The notes: generated from the sequence alone by a model not told the origin. DNA of 64,000 nt from Pseudomonadota bacterium (GCA_020160755.1 JAIUPN010000015.1:32051-96050), one strand, 5' to 3'. Positions 18,506-26,296 are shown, counted from the first letter of the stretch. Program-made: numbers and translations.

Positions 18506-18532
18506 AATGCTGCACAAATTTTGTGCAGCATT
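18506..18532. promoter_or_regulatory. 27-bp perfect palindrome downstream of TonB receptor
   Basis: AATGCTGCACAAA-T-TTTGTGCAGCATT is perfectly symmetric over 13 bp on each side of one base. It begins 55 bp after the receptor stop. The tiny centre and lack of a T-run argue for a protein-binding operator rather than a terminator, although no gene start is close on the + strand. Confidence 0.55.
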
Positions 18533-18615
18533 GCCGCAATTTTGCCCTTTTCAACATGACATTAATATGGCATTCATTGCGTCAACAGTTTCAGGAGGGG
18601 AGAGCCTGAAAGGCT

Positions 18616-18648
18616 GGGCCGGGACGAAAGTTCCGGCCCTCTTTTTTT
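18616..18648 (+). terminator. Rho-independent terminator
   Basis: GGGCCGGGAC, GAAA tetraloop, GTTCCGGCCC with a single G-U pair, then C and seven T. It probably ends the TonB-receptor transcript or a short RNA initiated in 18530-18610; the convergent gene ends at 18685. Confidence 0.9.
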
Positions 18649-18684
18649 GTGCGCAGCAAAAGTGCTCTCCAAAATCGGCAGTTT

Positions 18685-19173
18685 TCAGGGTCTTGTGCGC
18701 CGATAGCGCAGCATGGCAAAGACGCGCCAGCTGCCATCTTCCTGCAACACCGAATCGTTCACGACGAGCGTTCCGTCGATCTCGAGGTGATAGGTCGAGC
18801 GGCCAATCTCGACGTCGGCGCTGCCCCAATGCGTCCACCATTTTGCCGCGTTCATGCCGCCCGCGACAGCGCGCGTCCGGCCTGTGCTGTCGGTCCAGTT
18901 TCCGCGCACGCGCCGCTTCGCATCGAACACGTAATCTGCCTCGGCCGAATAGGTCATCGGCGGCGTTCCCGCGACGCGCAGATGATAGGCGAGCCTGGTC
19001 GCCCCCGCCGCGCCCGGCGTGATGTCGAGCGTCGCAGTCGCGGGCTTGCCGAACGCCTGCCCCTCCCCGACCCAGCTACCATGCCAGGCAGCGAGTGTCG
19101 GGGCCGGCGACGGAGCTTCGGCGGGCGCCGCCGGTGCCGCCAGCACCGCCACCGCCCACCAGGGCGGCGTCAT
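18685..19173 (-). CDS. Exported protein of unknown function
   Basis: 162 residues. N-terminal hydrophobic signal (WWAVAVLAAPAAPAEA). The mature part begins with LAAWHGSWVGEGQAFGKP and contains repeated beta segments (TATLDITP, AEADYVF, YHLEIDGTL), resembling a lipocalin-like barrel. No named family is recognised. Its ATG overlaps the TGA of the upstream VOC gene (ATGA), so it is the second gene of a VOC-containing operon. Confidence 0.72.
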   Translation of the reverse strand: MTPPWWAVAVLAAPAAPAEAPSPAPTLAAWHGSWVGEGQAFGKPATATLDITPGAAGATRLAYHLRVAGTPPMTYSAEADYVFDAKRRVRGNWTDSTGRTRAVAGGMNAAKWWTHWGSADVEIGRSTYHLEIDGTLVVNDSVLQEDGSWRVFAMLRYRRTRP

Positions 19174-19544
19174 GCCGCCATCTCGGATTGCGAAAACATG
19201 AAGGCATTGCCGTCGAGGTCATAGAAGGTGAGCAATTTCACCAGCCCCGGTATATGCTGGATATCGCCGTCCTGCCGCACGCCCTCGGCATCGAGATGCG
19301 CCTTGGCCTCAGCGATATCGGCGACCTCGAACACATTGGTCGCGCCGCCACCCTGCACCACGCTCTCGACCTGGCTGAGGCCGATATTGACCCCCGCCAT
19401 CGGGGTTTTCATTTCGCACCAGCCGATCTCGTCGGCGCGGTAGAGCAGCTCGCACTGCATCACCCGCTCGTACCAGGCGATCGACGCGGTCATGTCCTTG
19501 ACCCCCATCGAACAGGTCAGCTCGGATCCGATCTTGAGCGCCAT
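19170..19544 (-). CDS. VOC family protein (glyoxalase/bleomycin-resistance fold)
   Basis: 124 residues from the ATG at 19544, chosen for GGGAGG 6 nt upstream. Typical VOC pattern: KDMTASIAWYERVM with a metal-ligand position replaced in places, EIGWCEMKTP, VFEVADIAEAKAHL and the C-terminal LLTFYDLDGNAFMF. Such proteins bind a divalent metal and act as isomerases, dioxygenases or drug-binding proteins. It is divergent from a tandem winged-helix regulator (19640) and coupled to the exported protein downstream, which suggests a small inducible response unit. Confidence 0.87.
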   Translation of the reverse strand: MALKIGSELTCSMGVKDMTASIAWYERVMQCELLYRADEIGWCEMKTPMAGVNIGLSQVESVVQGGGATNVFEVADIAEAKAHLDAEGVRQDGDIQHIPGLVKLLTFYDLDGNAFMFSQSEMAA

Positions 19545-19609
19545 GCCATTCCTCCCTTTTTCGTAGCATTCGACCGGACGGAGAATCGCACGGTCCATAT
19601 CGCTTGCCT

Positions 19610-19629
19610 CTACAGTCTGGTTTGTATAG
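19610..19629. promoter_or_regulatory. Candidate operator in the VOC / winged-helix intergenic region
   Basis: CTACAGTCTGGTTTGTATAG is an imperfect inverted repeat (CTACA against TGTATAG) in the 95-bp divergent gap, just upstream of the regulator's start. HxlR-type proteins commonly bind such AC/GT-rich dyads. Prediction only. Confidence 0.35.
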
Positions 19630-19639
19630 TTAGTTGCAA

Positions 19640-20182
19640 ATGCCGTCAACCGCGCCCGACCCTCTGCTCGTCCAGCTCGGCAGCCATCGCTGGCTGGTGC
19701 CGCTGCTCGCCGACCTCGCGACGCACAAGGGTGCGCGCTTCGTCGAGCTGATCCACCGGCTGGAGCTGCCCCGCGACAGCTGCGTACGAACGCTGGAGGC
19801 CGCGGCGGCGATCGGCTGGGTCGAGCGCAACCCCGGCCACGGCCATCCACTCCGCCCCGAATATATCCTGACCGAAGCAGGCGCGGCCGCCGCCGCGCGC
19901 GCCGCGACGATTGCCGAGGCGCAGAGCGCGATCGGCCTGCCGCCCGGTGCCGCGACGCGCTGGGGTCTGCCGCTGGTTGCCGGGATCGGCGCGGGTCACG
20001 ACCGGTTCAACGCCCTCTCGCGCCTGCTCGCCCCCGCCACCCCGCGGGCGCTGTCGCAGGGGTTGACTGCGCTTGGCCAGCACGGGCTGGTAACGCGCCA
20101 CGTGCTCGATTTGCGGCCGCCGGCCAGCCGCTATGATTTAACGCGGACCGGCGCGCTGCTCGCAGCAGCTTGCGCTCAGTGA
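19640..20182 (+). CDS. Tandem HxlR-like winged-helix transcriptional regulator
   Basis: 180 residues from the ATG at 19640. Two successive winged-helix modules can be seen: residues about 11-75 (HRWLVPLLADLA, GARFVELIHRLELPR, TLEAAAAIGWVER, YILTEAG) and about 103-178 (TRWGLPLVAGI, DRFNALSRLLAPATPRALSQ, LTALGQHGLVTRH, YDLTRTG). Each follows the HxlR layout of RWxxxLL, RFxxL, recognition helix, GxVxR and xxLTxxG. HxlR proteins are normally about 110-130 residues and dimeric, so this looks like a single-chain pair. Divergent from the VOC operon, which it probably controls. Confidence 0.78.
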   Translation: MPSTAPDPLLVQLGSHRWLVPLLADLATHKGARFVELIHRLELPRDSCVRTLEAAAAIGWVERNPGHGHPLRPEYILTEAGAAAAARAATIAEAQSAIGLPPGAATRWGLPLVAGIGAGHDRFNALSRLLAPATPRALSQGLTALGQHGLVTRHVLDLRPPASRYDLTRTGALLAAACAQ

Positions 20183-20183
20183 A

Positions 20184-20201
20184 CCCCGGCTTTGGCCGGG
20201 G
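20184..20201. terminator. Bidirectional hairpin between convergent genes
   Basis: CCCCGGC, TTTG, GCCGGGG: a perfect 7-bp stem immediately after the regulator stop and 5 bp before the end of the GMC gene. No long T-run on either side. Confidence 0.5.
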
Positions 20202-20206
20202 CGCAG

Positions 20207-21793
20207 TCAGGCCAGCGCCGCCTTCACGAAGTCGGCCGCGCGTTCGCCGATCATGATGCTCGGCGCATTGGTGTTGCCGCTGACCAGCCGTGGCATCACG
20301 CTTGCGTCGGCGACCCACAGCCCCTCGATCCCGCCCACCTTCAGCGTCGGATCGACCACCGCGTCGGCGTCGTTCCCCATCCGGCACGTACCGACCGGGT
20401 GATAGACGGTGTCGGCGCGGCCGCGGATCAGCGCGTCGAGTGCCGCATCGTCGTCGAGATTCACCGGATGCCGGTCGACCCCGGCATAGTCCGCCAAGGG
20501 CGGCGCGGCCGCGATGCGGTGCATCATCCGCACCCCCGACCGCAAGGTCGCCATGTCGCGGTCGTCGGTCAGGAAGCCCGGATCGATCGCGGGCGCCGCA
20601 CCGGCGTCGGACGAGGCGAGCCGCACCGTCCCGCGGCTTTCGGGGCGCAGCACGCAGGCGTGGCACGAAAAGCCGTGCCCCTTCACCTTGGCGCGGCCAT
20701 GGTCCTCGAGCATCGCGGGGACGAAATGATACTGGATGTCGGGCGCAGGAAGGTCGGGGTGCGATTTCCAGAAGCCCCCCGCCTCGGCGAAGCAGGTCGT
20801 CATGATCCCCGTGCGCTTCGTGCGATGCTCGAAGATCGCCTTCACCATCCGCCAGGTACCGCCGAGACTGTCGCCGAACGGCTCGGTCGAGCGCGTCTCC
20901 CAGCTCGACACATAATCGATATGATCCTGCAGGTTCGCGCCGACGCCTTCGCGGTCGGCGATAACCTCGATCCCCTTGTCCTTCAGATGCGCCCCCGGCC
21001 CGATCCCCGACAGCATCAATATCTGCGGGCTGTTGAAAGCGCCCGCCGACAATATGACCCCGCCCCGTGCGCGCAGCGTCTCGCGTCTCGCTCCCCGCCG
21101 GATCACCACTCCCGTCGCGCGCCCGTTCTCGATCAGGATTTTTTCGACCAGCGCGCCCGTGCGCACCGCGAAATTGCCATGGTCGCGCAGCGGTTCGACA
21201 TAGGCGCGCGCCGCCGACCAGCGTTCGCCTGCCTTCTGCGTCACCTGATAGAGGCCGAAACCTTCCTGCTGCGCGCCGTTGAAATCGGCGGTGCGCGGCA
21301 GTTGCAGCGACGCCGCGCTCTCGATGAAGCGCTTGCTCGTCACATTGGGCCAGCGCTGGTCCATCACGTTGAGCGGCCCGCCGCTCCCGTGGAACTCGTC
21401 GCCGCCGCGCTCATTGCCTTCGCTGCGCTTGAAGAAAGGCAGCACGTCGGCGTAGCTCCACCCCGTCGCGCCGAGCGCCGCCCACTGGTCGTAATCGAAG
21501 GCGTGCCCGCGGATATAGACCATCGCGTTGATCGCGCTCGACCCGCCGAGCCCACGCCCGCGCGGCTGGTATCCGGTTCGGCCATTAAGGCCCGGCTGCG
21601 GCACCGTCTCGTAACGATAGTTCGACGCATCGGGGATGAATGGCATGAAGCCCGGCGTCTTCACGCGCACATTGTCGTTGGTCCCGCCTGCCTCGACGAG
21701 GCACACCGTCCGCGATCCATCCTCGGCCAGCCGCCCCGCCGCCGCGCTCCCCGCGCTGCCGCCGCCGATAACGATGATGTCGAACTGATCCAT
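20207..21793 (-). CDS. GMC family oxidoreductase (choline/alcohol dehydrogenase-like)
   Basis: 528 residues, standard length. N-terminal FAD motif IIVIGGGSAGSAAAGRLAED, the GMC signature GRGLGGSSAINAMVYIRG, second signature SAGAFNSPQILMLSGIGP, and the C-terminal catalytic His in YHPVGTCRMG with the Asn/His partner near SGNTNAP. These enzymes oxidise primary alcohols, including choline and polyethylene glycol; PEG dehydrogenases of sphingomonads belong here. No betaine aldehyde dehydrogenase is adjacent, so a general alcohol dehydrogenase role is favoured. The sterol desaturase gene follows downstream on the plus side (same strand, upstream in transcription). Confidence 0.9.
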   Translation of the reverse strand: MDQFDIIVIGGGSAGSAAAGRLAEDGSRTVCLVEAGGTNDNVRVKTPGFMPFIPDASNYRYETVPQPGLNGRTGYQPRGRGLGGSSAINAMVYIRGHAFDYDQWAALGATGWSYADVLPFFKRSEGNERGGDEFHGSGGPLNVMDQRWPNVTSKRFIESAASLQLPRTADFNGAQQEGFGLYQVTQKAGERWSAARAYVEPLRDHGNFAVRTGALVEKILIENGRATGVVIRRGARRETLRARGGVILSAGAFNSPQILMLSGIGPGAHLKDKGIEVIADREGVGANLQDHIDYVSSWETRSTEPFGDSLGGTWRMVKAIFEHRTKRTGIMTTCFAEAGGFWKSHPDLPAPDIQYHFVPAMLEDHGRAKVKGHGFSCHACVLRPESRGTVRLASSDAGAAPAIDPGFLTDDRDMATLRSGVRMMHRIAAAPPLADYAGVDRHPVNLDDDAALDALIRGRADTVYHPVGTCRMGNDADAVVDPTLKVGGIEGLWVADASVMPRLVSGNTNAPSIMIGERAADFVKAALA

Positions 21794-21888
21794 GCTTGCG
21801 ACTCTCCCTCGCGCCGCCTGCTGGCGGTCGTCCGCGTGCTTACATGAATGTCATTAGCGGGCGAGGCAAGCTGCTAGATAAGGCAGCT

Positions 21889-22803
21889 CTAGTCCGCCGG
21901 CTCTTCGGCCGGCCGTCCCGCCGCCCAGCGTTCCTTGATCATCGCGCTTGTCGCGCGGCTGCCGTCGTGGCTCCAGCCGGGTTCGCGCCACATATAATCC
22001 GCCTTATGCTTCCACGGCGCGTGCCAGACGTCTTTCGCGATCCCGACCCATTCGTGCATCGCGGCCCACAGGATGTTGAAGCTGCCGAGCTGCTTGACGA
22101 TCCCGTAGCGCACCGGCTCGTCGTCGCGTTCGGCGACGAAGCTGCCGAACATCTTGTCCCAGATGATGAAGACCCCGGCATAATTCGCGTCGAGATAGCG
22201 CGGGTTCACCCCGTGATGGACGCGGTGGTGCGACGGGGTGTTCATCACCGCCTCGAACCATTTGGGCATCCGCTTGATCGCCTCGGTGTGGATCCAGAAT
22301 TGGTAGATGAGGTTCAGCCCCGCGCAGAAGAACACCATCGCGGGCGGAAAGCCGATCAGGAACAAGGGCAGGCGGAACAGGAAGGTCAGGCTGAAGAAAC
22401 CCGTCCATGTCTGCCTGAGCGCGGTCGAGAGGTTATAATGCTGGCTGCTGTGGTGGATGACATGGCTCGCCCAGAACCAGCGCACGCGGTGCGCGCTGCG
22501 ATGGAAAGCATAATAGGCGAGGTCGTCGAGGAAGAAGCAGAGGATCCACGCCCACCACCAGCGGCTGAACTCGATCCCGATGTCGAACAGGTGGAACTGG
22601 TAGACCCAAACCGACATGCCGATCACCGCCGCGCCGACGAGCGCGCCGGCGACCTGGCTCACCGTGCCGAGCATCAACGAGGTCAACGTATCGCGCGCCT
22701 CGTAGCGGCTCTTGTCGGCACGCAGCGAGATCAGCATCTCGGCGATGAGCAGCAGGATGAACGCGGGAACGGCGTAAACGACCGGATCGGGCAACTTATC
22801 CAC
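21889..22803 (-). CDS. Sterol desaturase / fatty acid hydroxylase superfamily protein (first)
   Basis: 304 residues from a GTG at 22803 that overlaps the upstream stop by 8 bp; an upstream ATG at 22842 is less likely. Four to five membrane helices begin with VVYAVPAFILLLIAEML. The di-iron histidine boxes are present: HRSAHR, HVIHHSSQHYN and HHRVHHG. Family members hydroxylate or desaturate lipids and carotenoids. It is the third gene of an overlapping set with a TIGR01244 protein and a small membrane-anchored protein. Confidence 0.88.
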   Translation of the reverse strand: MDKLPDPVVYAVPAFILLLIAEMLISLRADKSRYEARDTLTSLMLGTVSQVAGALVGAAVIGMSVWVYQFHLFDIGIEFSRWWWAWILCFFLDDLAYYAFHRSAHRVRWFWASHVIHHSSQHYNLSTALRQTWTGFFSLTFLFRLPLFLIGFPPAMVFFCAGLNLIYQFWIHTEAIKRMPKWFEAVMNTPSHHRVHHGVNPRYLDANYAGVFIIWDKMFGSFVAERDDEPVRYGIVKQLGSFNILWAAMHEWVGIAKDVWHAPWKHKADYMWREPGWSHDGSRATSAMIKERWAAGRPAEEPAD

Positions 22804-23203
22804 GGTCAAACTCGCGCATCCGGCTCGCCCACATCCCCGCATCCTTTCCCAATTGCAGCGTCACCGCGCCGAATGTTTTCTCCGGCGTCGTCAGCGTCAG
22901 GAAATCCTTGTCGAGCCGGCCCTCGACGCTGGCATCGACCGGCCGCGCCGCAAAGAAATTGCCGTGCGCGCGCACCAGCATCATCCGCCCCTCGGCATTT
23001 TGCACGATCGCGGCAAAGCCCGCGCGGTCGCGCGCGACATCGACTCCGTTAAACCCCGCCTCGGCCTCTTCGGCGAGCCGGATCGCGTGGGCCGCGTCGG
23101 CGATCCGCGGGTCGCTTCCCAGCCCGATTTTCCCGACCAGCCAGGCAATGAAAAGCACCGCGACGAGCGACGCGCCCAGCTGGATCAACGCTGCCTGATT
23201 CAT
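22796..23203 (-). CDS. Small membrane-anchored protein of unknown function
   Basis: 135 residues. One N-terminal transmembrane segment (QLGASLVAVLFIAWLVGKIGL), then a soluble part with DPRIADAAHAIRLAEEAEAGF and an all-beta C-terminal portion (MMLVRAHGNFFAA, DFLTLTTPEKTFGAVTLQLG). No family recognised with certainty. Its start overlaps the upstream gene by 4 bp and its stop overlaps the desaturase start, so it is tightly embedded in that operon. Confidence 0.75.
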   Translation of the reverse strand: MNQAALIQLGASLVAVLFIAWLVGKIGLGSDPRIADAAHAIRLAEEAEAGFNGVDVARDRAGFAAIVQNAEGRMMLVRAHGNFFAARPVDASVEGRLDKDFLTLTTPEKTFGAVTLQLGKDAGMWASRMREFDRG

Positions 23204-23634
23204 TTTTCCCCCGCGAGCGCGTCCAGCATCGGCCGCAGCCCCGAAAGGTCATATCCTGCCTTCGCCGCCGCCTGCACGATGCCGTCGACATCGTCACCCG
23301 CGCGCGCGCGCGTCAGCGCCCACAAGTGCGTCGAGCGTGTACCCGAGCGGCAATAGGCGAGGATCGGCCCCGTCGCATCGCGCAGCAATTTATCGAGCGC
23401 ATCGATCTGCGGATGGCTGAAACCCGCATGGCCGATCGGGATCGCGGCATAGGCCAGCCCCTCGGCCGCGGCGGCATGTGCAATCTCGTCGCCCTGCGGC
23501 GCCGACGGCTCCTCGCCATCGGGACGATTGTTGACGAGCATCGCAAAACCCGCGGCCTTCGCTTCGGCCACATCCTCGATGCTGATCTGCGGGGCGACGC
23601 TATAGTCGGCGGACAGGGTTCGAAAATCGCTCAT
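23200..23634 (-). CDS. TIGR01244 / DUF442 phosphatase-like protein
   Basis: 144 residues. The active-site loop CRSGTRST fits the Cys-x5-Arg phosphatase loop of DUF442 proteins (beta-lactamase-hydrolase-like Blh, TIGR01244). The opening VAPQISIEDVAEAKAAGFAMLVNNRPDGEE is the family's other signature (shown here split as VAPQISIEDV and VNNRPDGEE). Blh proteins are linked to sulfide and sulfite handling and to biofilm growth in several bacteria. First gene of the operon with the membrane protein and sterol desaturase; divergent from a GNAT gene. Confidence 0.87.
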   Translation of the reverse strand: MSDFRTLSADYSVAPQISIEDVAEAKAAGFAMLVNNRPDGEEPSAPQGDEIAHAAAAEGLAYAAIPIGHAGFSHPQIDALDKLLRDATGPILAYCRSGTRSTHLWALTRARAGDDVDGIVQAAAKAGYDLSGLRPMLDALAGEK

Positions 23635-23736
23635 GCCAGCGATCTACTCCCGCCGCGCCCGTGCTGACAAGGGTGAAGGTGGTGCCGGAAATGCGATGCC
23701 GCTTCCCTTGCTCCGCGCGTCGCTTATGGTCGCGAT

Positions 23737-24366
23737 ATGAACGATCATTTCCAATGGGCTTTCGGCTATTGCGCGGCGCGCGGCTATGCTCACCCCGTCG
23801 CGGCCACGATGTCCCCGGCCTTGTGGTTCGATGCCGGGAAACCCGATCAAGCCGGGCGCTTCATCCTCGGCGACACATCGGGCGAAGCCGTCGCCGCCGC
23901 CTTCGCCGCGGTCGATGCGCCCTATATCTACGTCGATATCGCGGCCCCGCGCGACACGATTCTGCCGCATGTTCCGCCGCGCTGGCAGCCGCGCGATCCG
24001 ATGTGGCTGATGGCCGCCGGAACCGACATGTCCCCCGCGCGGCCCACGCCCGATTTCATCATCGAGGTCGATGAAGGGGACGACCGTTTCGAAGCGGTCG
24101 CGCGGCACAGCGACGGTTCGCTTGCCGCGCGCGGCGTTCTCGGCATCCATGGCACCGTCGCCGTTTACGACCAGATCGTCACCGAAGCGCAATTCGGCCG
24201 CCGCGGGCTCGGCTCGGCAATCATGGCCGAACTCGGCCGCCGCGCCCTTGGTCGCGGCGTCACCGACTGCCTGCTGGTCGCGACCGCCGACGGCAAAGCG
24301 CTTTACGAACGGCTCGGCTGGACGCTGCGCAGCGACATCGTTTCGGTCATTTCGCCGCCGGCCTGA
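23737..24366 (+). CDS. GNAT family N-acetyltransferase
   Basis: 209 residues. The C-terminal half has the GNAT core: GVLGIHGTVAVYDQIVTEAQFGRRGLGSAIM, where RRGLGS is the acetyl-CoA pyrophosphate loop, and ALYERLGW near the end. The N-terminal half (residues 1-100) is unlike ordinary GNAT leaders, with IYVDIAAPRDTILP and MWLMA. Substrate is unknown. Its 3' end overlaps the convergent hydroxylase gene by 64 bp. Confidence 0.82.
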   Translation: MNDHFQWAFGYCAARGYAHPVAATMSPALWFDAGKPDQAGRFILGDTSGEAVAAAFAAVDAPYIYVDIAAPRDTILPHVPPRWQPRDPMWLMAAGTDMSPARPTPDFIIEVDEGDDRFEAVARHSDGSLAARGVLGIHGTVAVYDQIVTEAQFGRRGLGSAIMAELGRRALGRGVTDCLLVATADGKALYERLGWTLRSDIVSVISPPA

Positions 24367-25163
24367 GGCCCTGCGACCTCGCGCACCGGCGCGCGCGACA
24401 CGATAGCGTGAAACCGCTCGGCATAGTGCGGATGCTCGGTCCCCATCCATTTGTCCCACCAGGTGAAATAGAGTCCGTAATTGCGGTTGAACCCGCCGCT
24501 GTGGTGCAGGTCATGGTGGGTCGTCGTGTTGATCCAGCGCGTCAGCGGCGTCGCCAGCCACCAGCGCGGATGCAGTTCGAACCCCGCATGTCCCATCGCG
24601 TTACGGACGATCTGGAAATTGATCCAGAGAAACATCACCCACGCCGGGGTCGCGACGAAAAACAGCCAGATCGGCACGAAGGCGATCATCACAAACGCCT
24701 CGGGAATCGCGAAACTATAGGCTGCCCACGGCGTCGGCGTCACCGAACGATGATGCGCGCGGTGGAATATCCTGAACAGCCGCGGATGATGCATCGCACG
24801 GTGCACCCAATAGAAATAGGCGTCGTGCGCGACGATGATCGCGGCAAGCAGCGCCATGTCGCCGATCACGCCATAGCTGCCCTGAAAACGATGCAGCACG
24901 CCGCTGTCGGCGCCCCAGACGATGAACAACGACACGAAAAGATAGACGCCGACGGTCTGCAGCGATTGCAGGACTTCGCGGCGGCGGTCCGCCGCCGTCG
25001 CCTCGCGCGCCTGGATCTTGCGCGCTGCGAGGCTCGACCGGCGCAGCCCCCAGACGATCGCGCTCGTCACCCCCGCCGCGACAAGATAGCGGCCGAAGTC
25101 GAAGGCGAAGATCGCGGGACCCTTTTCGAACAGGATCGCGAGCGGCGGCAGGTCTTGGATCAT
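24303..25163 (-). CDS. Sterol desaturase / fatty acid hydroxylase superfamily protein (second)
   Basis: 286 residues from the ATG at 25163. Histidine boxes: HDAYFYWVHRAMHH, FHRAHHRS and HHDLHHSGG, consistent with a di-iron membrane hydroxylase. Four membrane helices are evident, including MALLAAIIVAHDAYFYW and FVMIAFVPIWLFFVA. It is more like the ERG3/alkylglycerol-type group than the copy at 21889. An AraC-family membrane regulator lies directly upstream on the same strand. The last 64 bp overlap the GNAT gene. A longer in-frame extension upstream is rejected because it runs through the regulator in another frame. Confidence 0.87.
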   Translation of the reverse strand: MIQDLPPLAILFEKGPAIFAFDFGRYLVAAGVTSAIVWGLRRSSLAARKIQAREATAADRRREVLQSLQTVGVYLFVSLFIVWGADSGVLHRFQGSYGVIGDMALLAAIIVAHDAYFYWVHRAMHHPRLFRIFHRAHHRSVTPTPWAAYSFAIPEAFVMIAFVPIWLFFVATPAWVMFLWINFQIVRNAMGHAGFELHPRWWLATPLTRWINTTTHHDLHHSGGFNRNYGLYFTWWDKWMGTEHPHYAERFHAIVSRAPVREVAGPQAGGEMTETMSLRSVQPSRS

Positions 25164-25190
25164 GCGGACATCCTTCCAATCAATGTCCGC
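25164..25190. promoter_or_regulatory. Inverted repeat upstream of second hydroxylase start
   Basis: GCGGACAT (25164-25171) and ATGTCCGC (25183-25190), a perfect 8-bp dyad touching the ATG of the hydroxylase gene. It could be an operator for the neighbouring AraC protein or an mRNA hairpin over the start region. Confidence 0.4.
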
Positions 25191-25237
25191 CGTTGACCAG
25201 CTTTTCTGCGCCGCCGCGCCGCAATGTCGAAAATCGG

Positions 25238-26296
25238 CTAGCCGATTCCGGAATCGGCGAGCCGTCTGGCGCGATAGGCGCTCGGCGTCATCCCCTCGGC
25301 ATCGCGAAACGCGCGGTTGAACGGTCCCAGCGAACCGAAACCCGCGTCGATCGCGATCGTCAGGATCGGCACGTCGCGCTGCGCCGGGTCGGCGAGCGCG
25401 GCGCGAATCTCGTCGAGGCGGAAGCTGTTCAGAAACGCGGTGAAGTTGCGAAACCCCATCTCGCCGTTGATCGCGCGCCGCACGCGATATTCGGGCTCGC
25501 CGAGCTGCGCCGCGAGGATCGTGATCGAAAAGCCCTCGGCGCGATAGGCGCGCGCCTCGGCCATCACCGCGTGCAGCCGCTGCGCGAGCGGCGACGGTGT
25601 GGCCAGCGGCTCCGCCTGTTTCGGCGGACGCCCCGGCGCCGCGAACAGTTCGGCCAGCCGAAAGCGATACAGGCCAACCGAAACGATGAAGGTGGCAATC
25701 AGGATCGCGACGAGCGTCACCGACCGCCCCGGGTCGGACGCCGTACCATGGCCGTCGAACATCTCGACAAAGGTCGCGAGCAGGATGAAGCCGCCGATCG
25801 CGCAAACGAGCGCAGCGCGAAATCCGCGCCGCGCTTCGATCAGGTCGTTCGCGCGCCCGCGCCAGGCGATCCACATGCCCGCCACCGCAAAGGCGAACAT
25901 GCCGATGCGCACCAGCACCCATATCTCGAAGCTGAACGTCCCCGTCGCCGCCATCAATATGATCTGGGTCAGCGGCAGCACCCCGAATGCGGCAACAAGC
26001 AGCCAGCTGCGCCAGCCGATCCGTTGCTGGTCGTCGAACCACAGCCGGACGAACAGCCAGAAAAAAGCCGGCACCATCACCGACAGCGCGTCGCAGATGG
26101 CGAAGGGAAAGTGCGCCCGTCCCCCGGGGCTGAAGACCGGCACAAGCAGATAGGCAATGATCGCAAGATTCATCGTGATCGCGACGCGCGCGGGGAGGAC
26201 ATGACCATGGTCGCGCGCGAGGATGGCGATCCACAGCAGGAACAGCGCGATGGCGCCGCCACGAATCATCGGGTCGAGGATCATCAGCGACGCCAT
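25238..26296 (-). CDS. AraC family regulator with N-terminal membrane domain
   Basis: 352 residues. Residues about 1-225 contain seven hydrophobic helices (for example AIALFLLWIAIL, NLAIIAYLLVPVF, VLPLTQIILMAATGTF, SVTLVAILIATFIVSVGLYRF). The C-terminal about 100 residues form the AraC DNA-binding domain: FSITILAAQLGEPEYRVRRAI, FLNSFRLDEIRAAL, IAIDAGFGSLGPFNRAFRDAEGMTPSAYR. This architecture places the sensor in the membrane and the DNA-binding domain in the cytosol. It precedes a lipid hydroxylase gene and may respond to membrane lipids, which is inference. Confidence 0.88.
   Translation of the reverse strand: MASLMILDPMIRGGAIALFLLWIAILARDHGHVLPARVAITMNLAIIAYLLVPVFSPGGRAHFPFAICDALSVMVPAFFWLFVRLWFDDQQRIGWRSWLLVAAFGVLPLTQIILMAATGTFSFEIWVLVRIGMFAFAVAGMWIAWRGRANDLIEARRGFRAALVCAIGGFILLATFVEMFDGHGTASDPGRSVTLVAILIATFIVSVGLYRFRLAELFAAPGRPPKQAEPLATPSPLAQRLHAVMAEARAYRAEGFSITILAAQLGEPEYRVRRAINGEMGFRNFTAFLNSFRLDEIRAALADPAQRDVPILTIAIDAGFGSLGPFNRAFRDAEGMTPSAYRARRLADSGIG

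Noticed and set aside
20192..21847. Long plus-strand frame opposite the GMC gene
   Set aside because: Arginine/histidine-rich shadow without motifs; the GMC family match on the other strand is decisive.
25164..26234. N-terminal extension of the second hydroxylase through the AraC gene
   Set aside because: The open frame continues but its translation upstream of 25163 is arginine-rich without motifs and overlaps the AraC gene.
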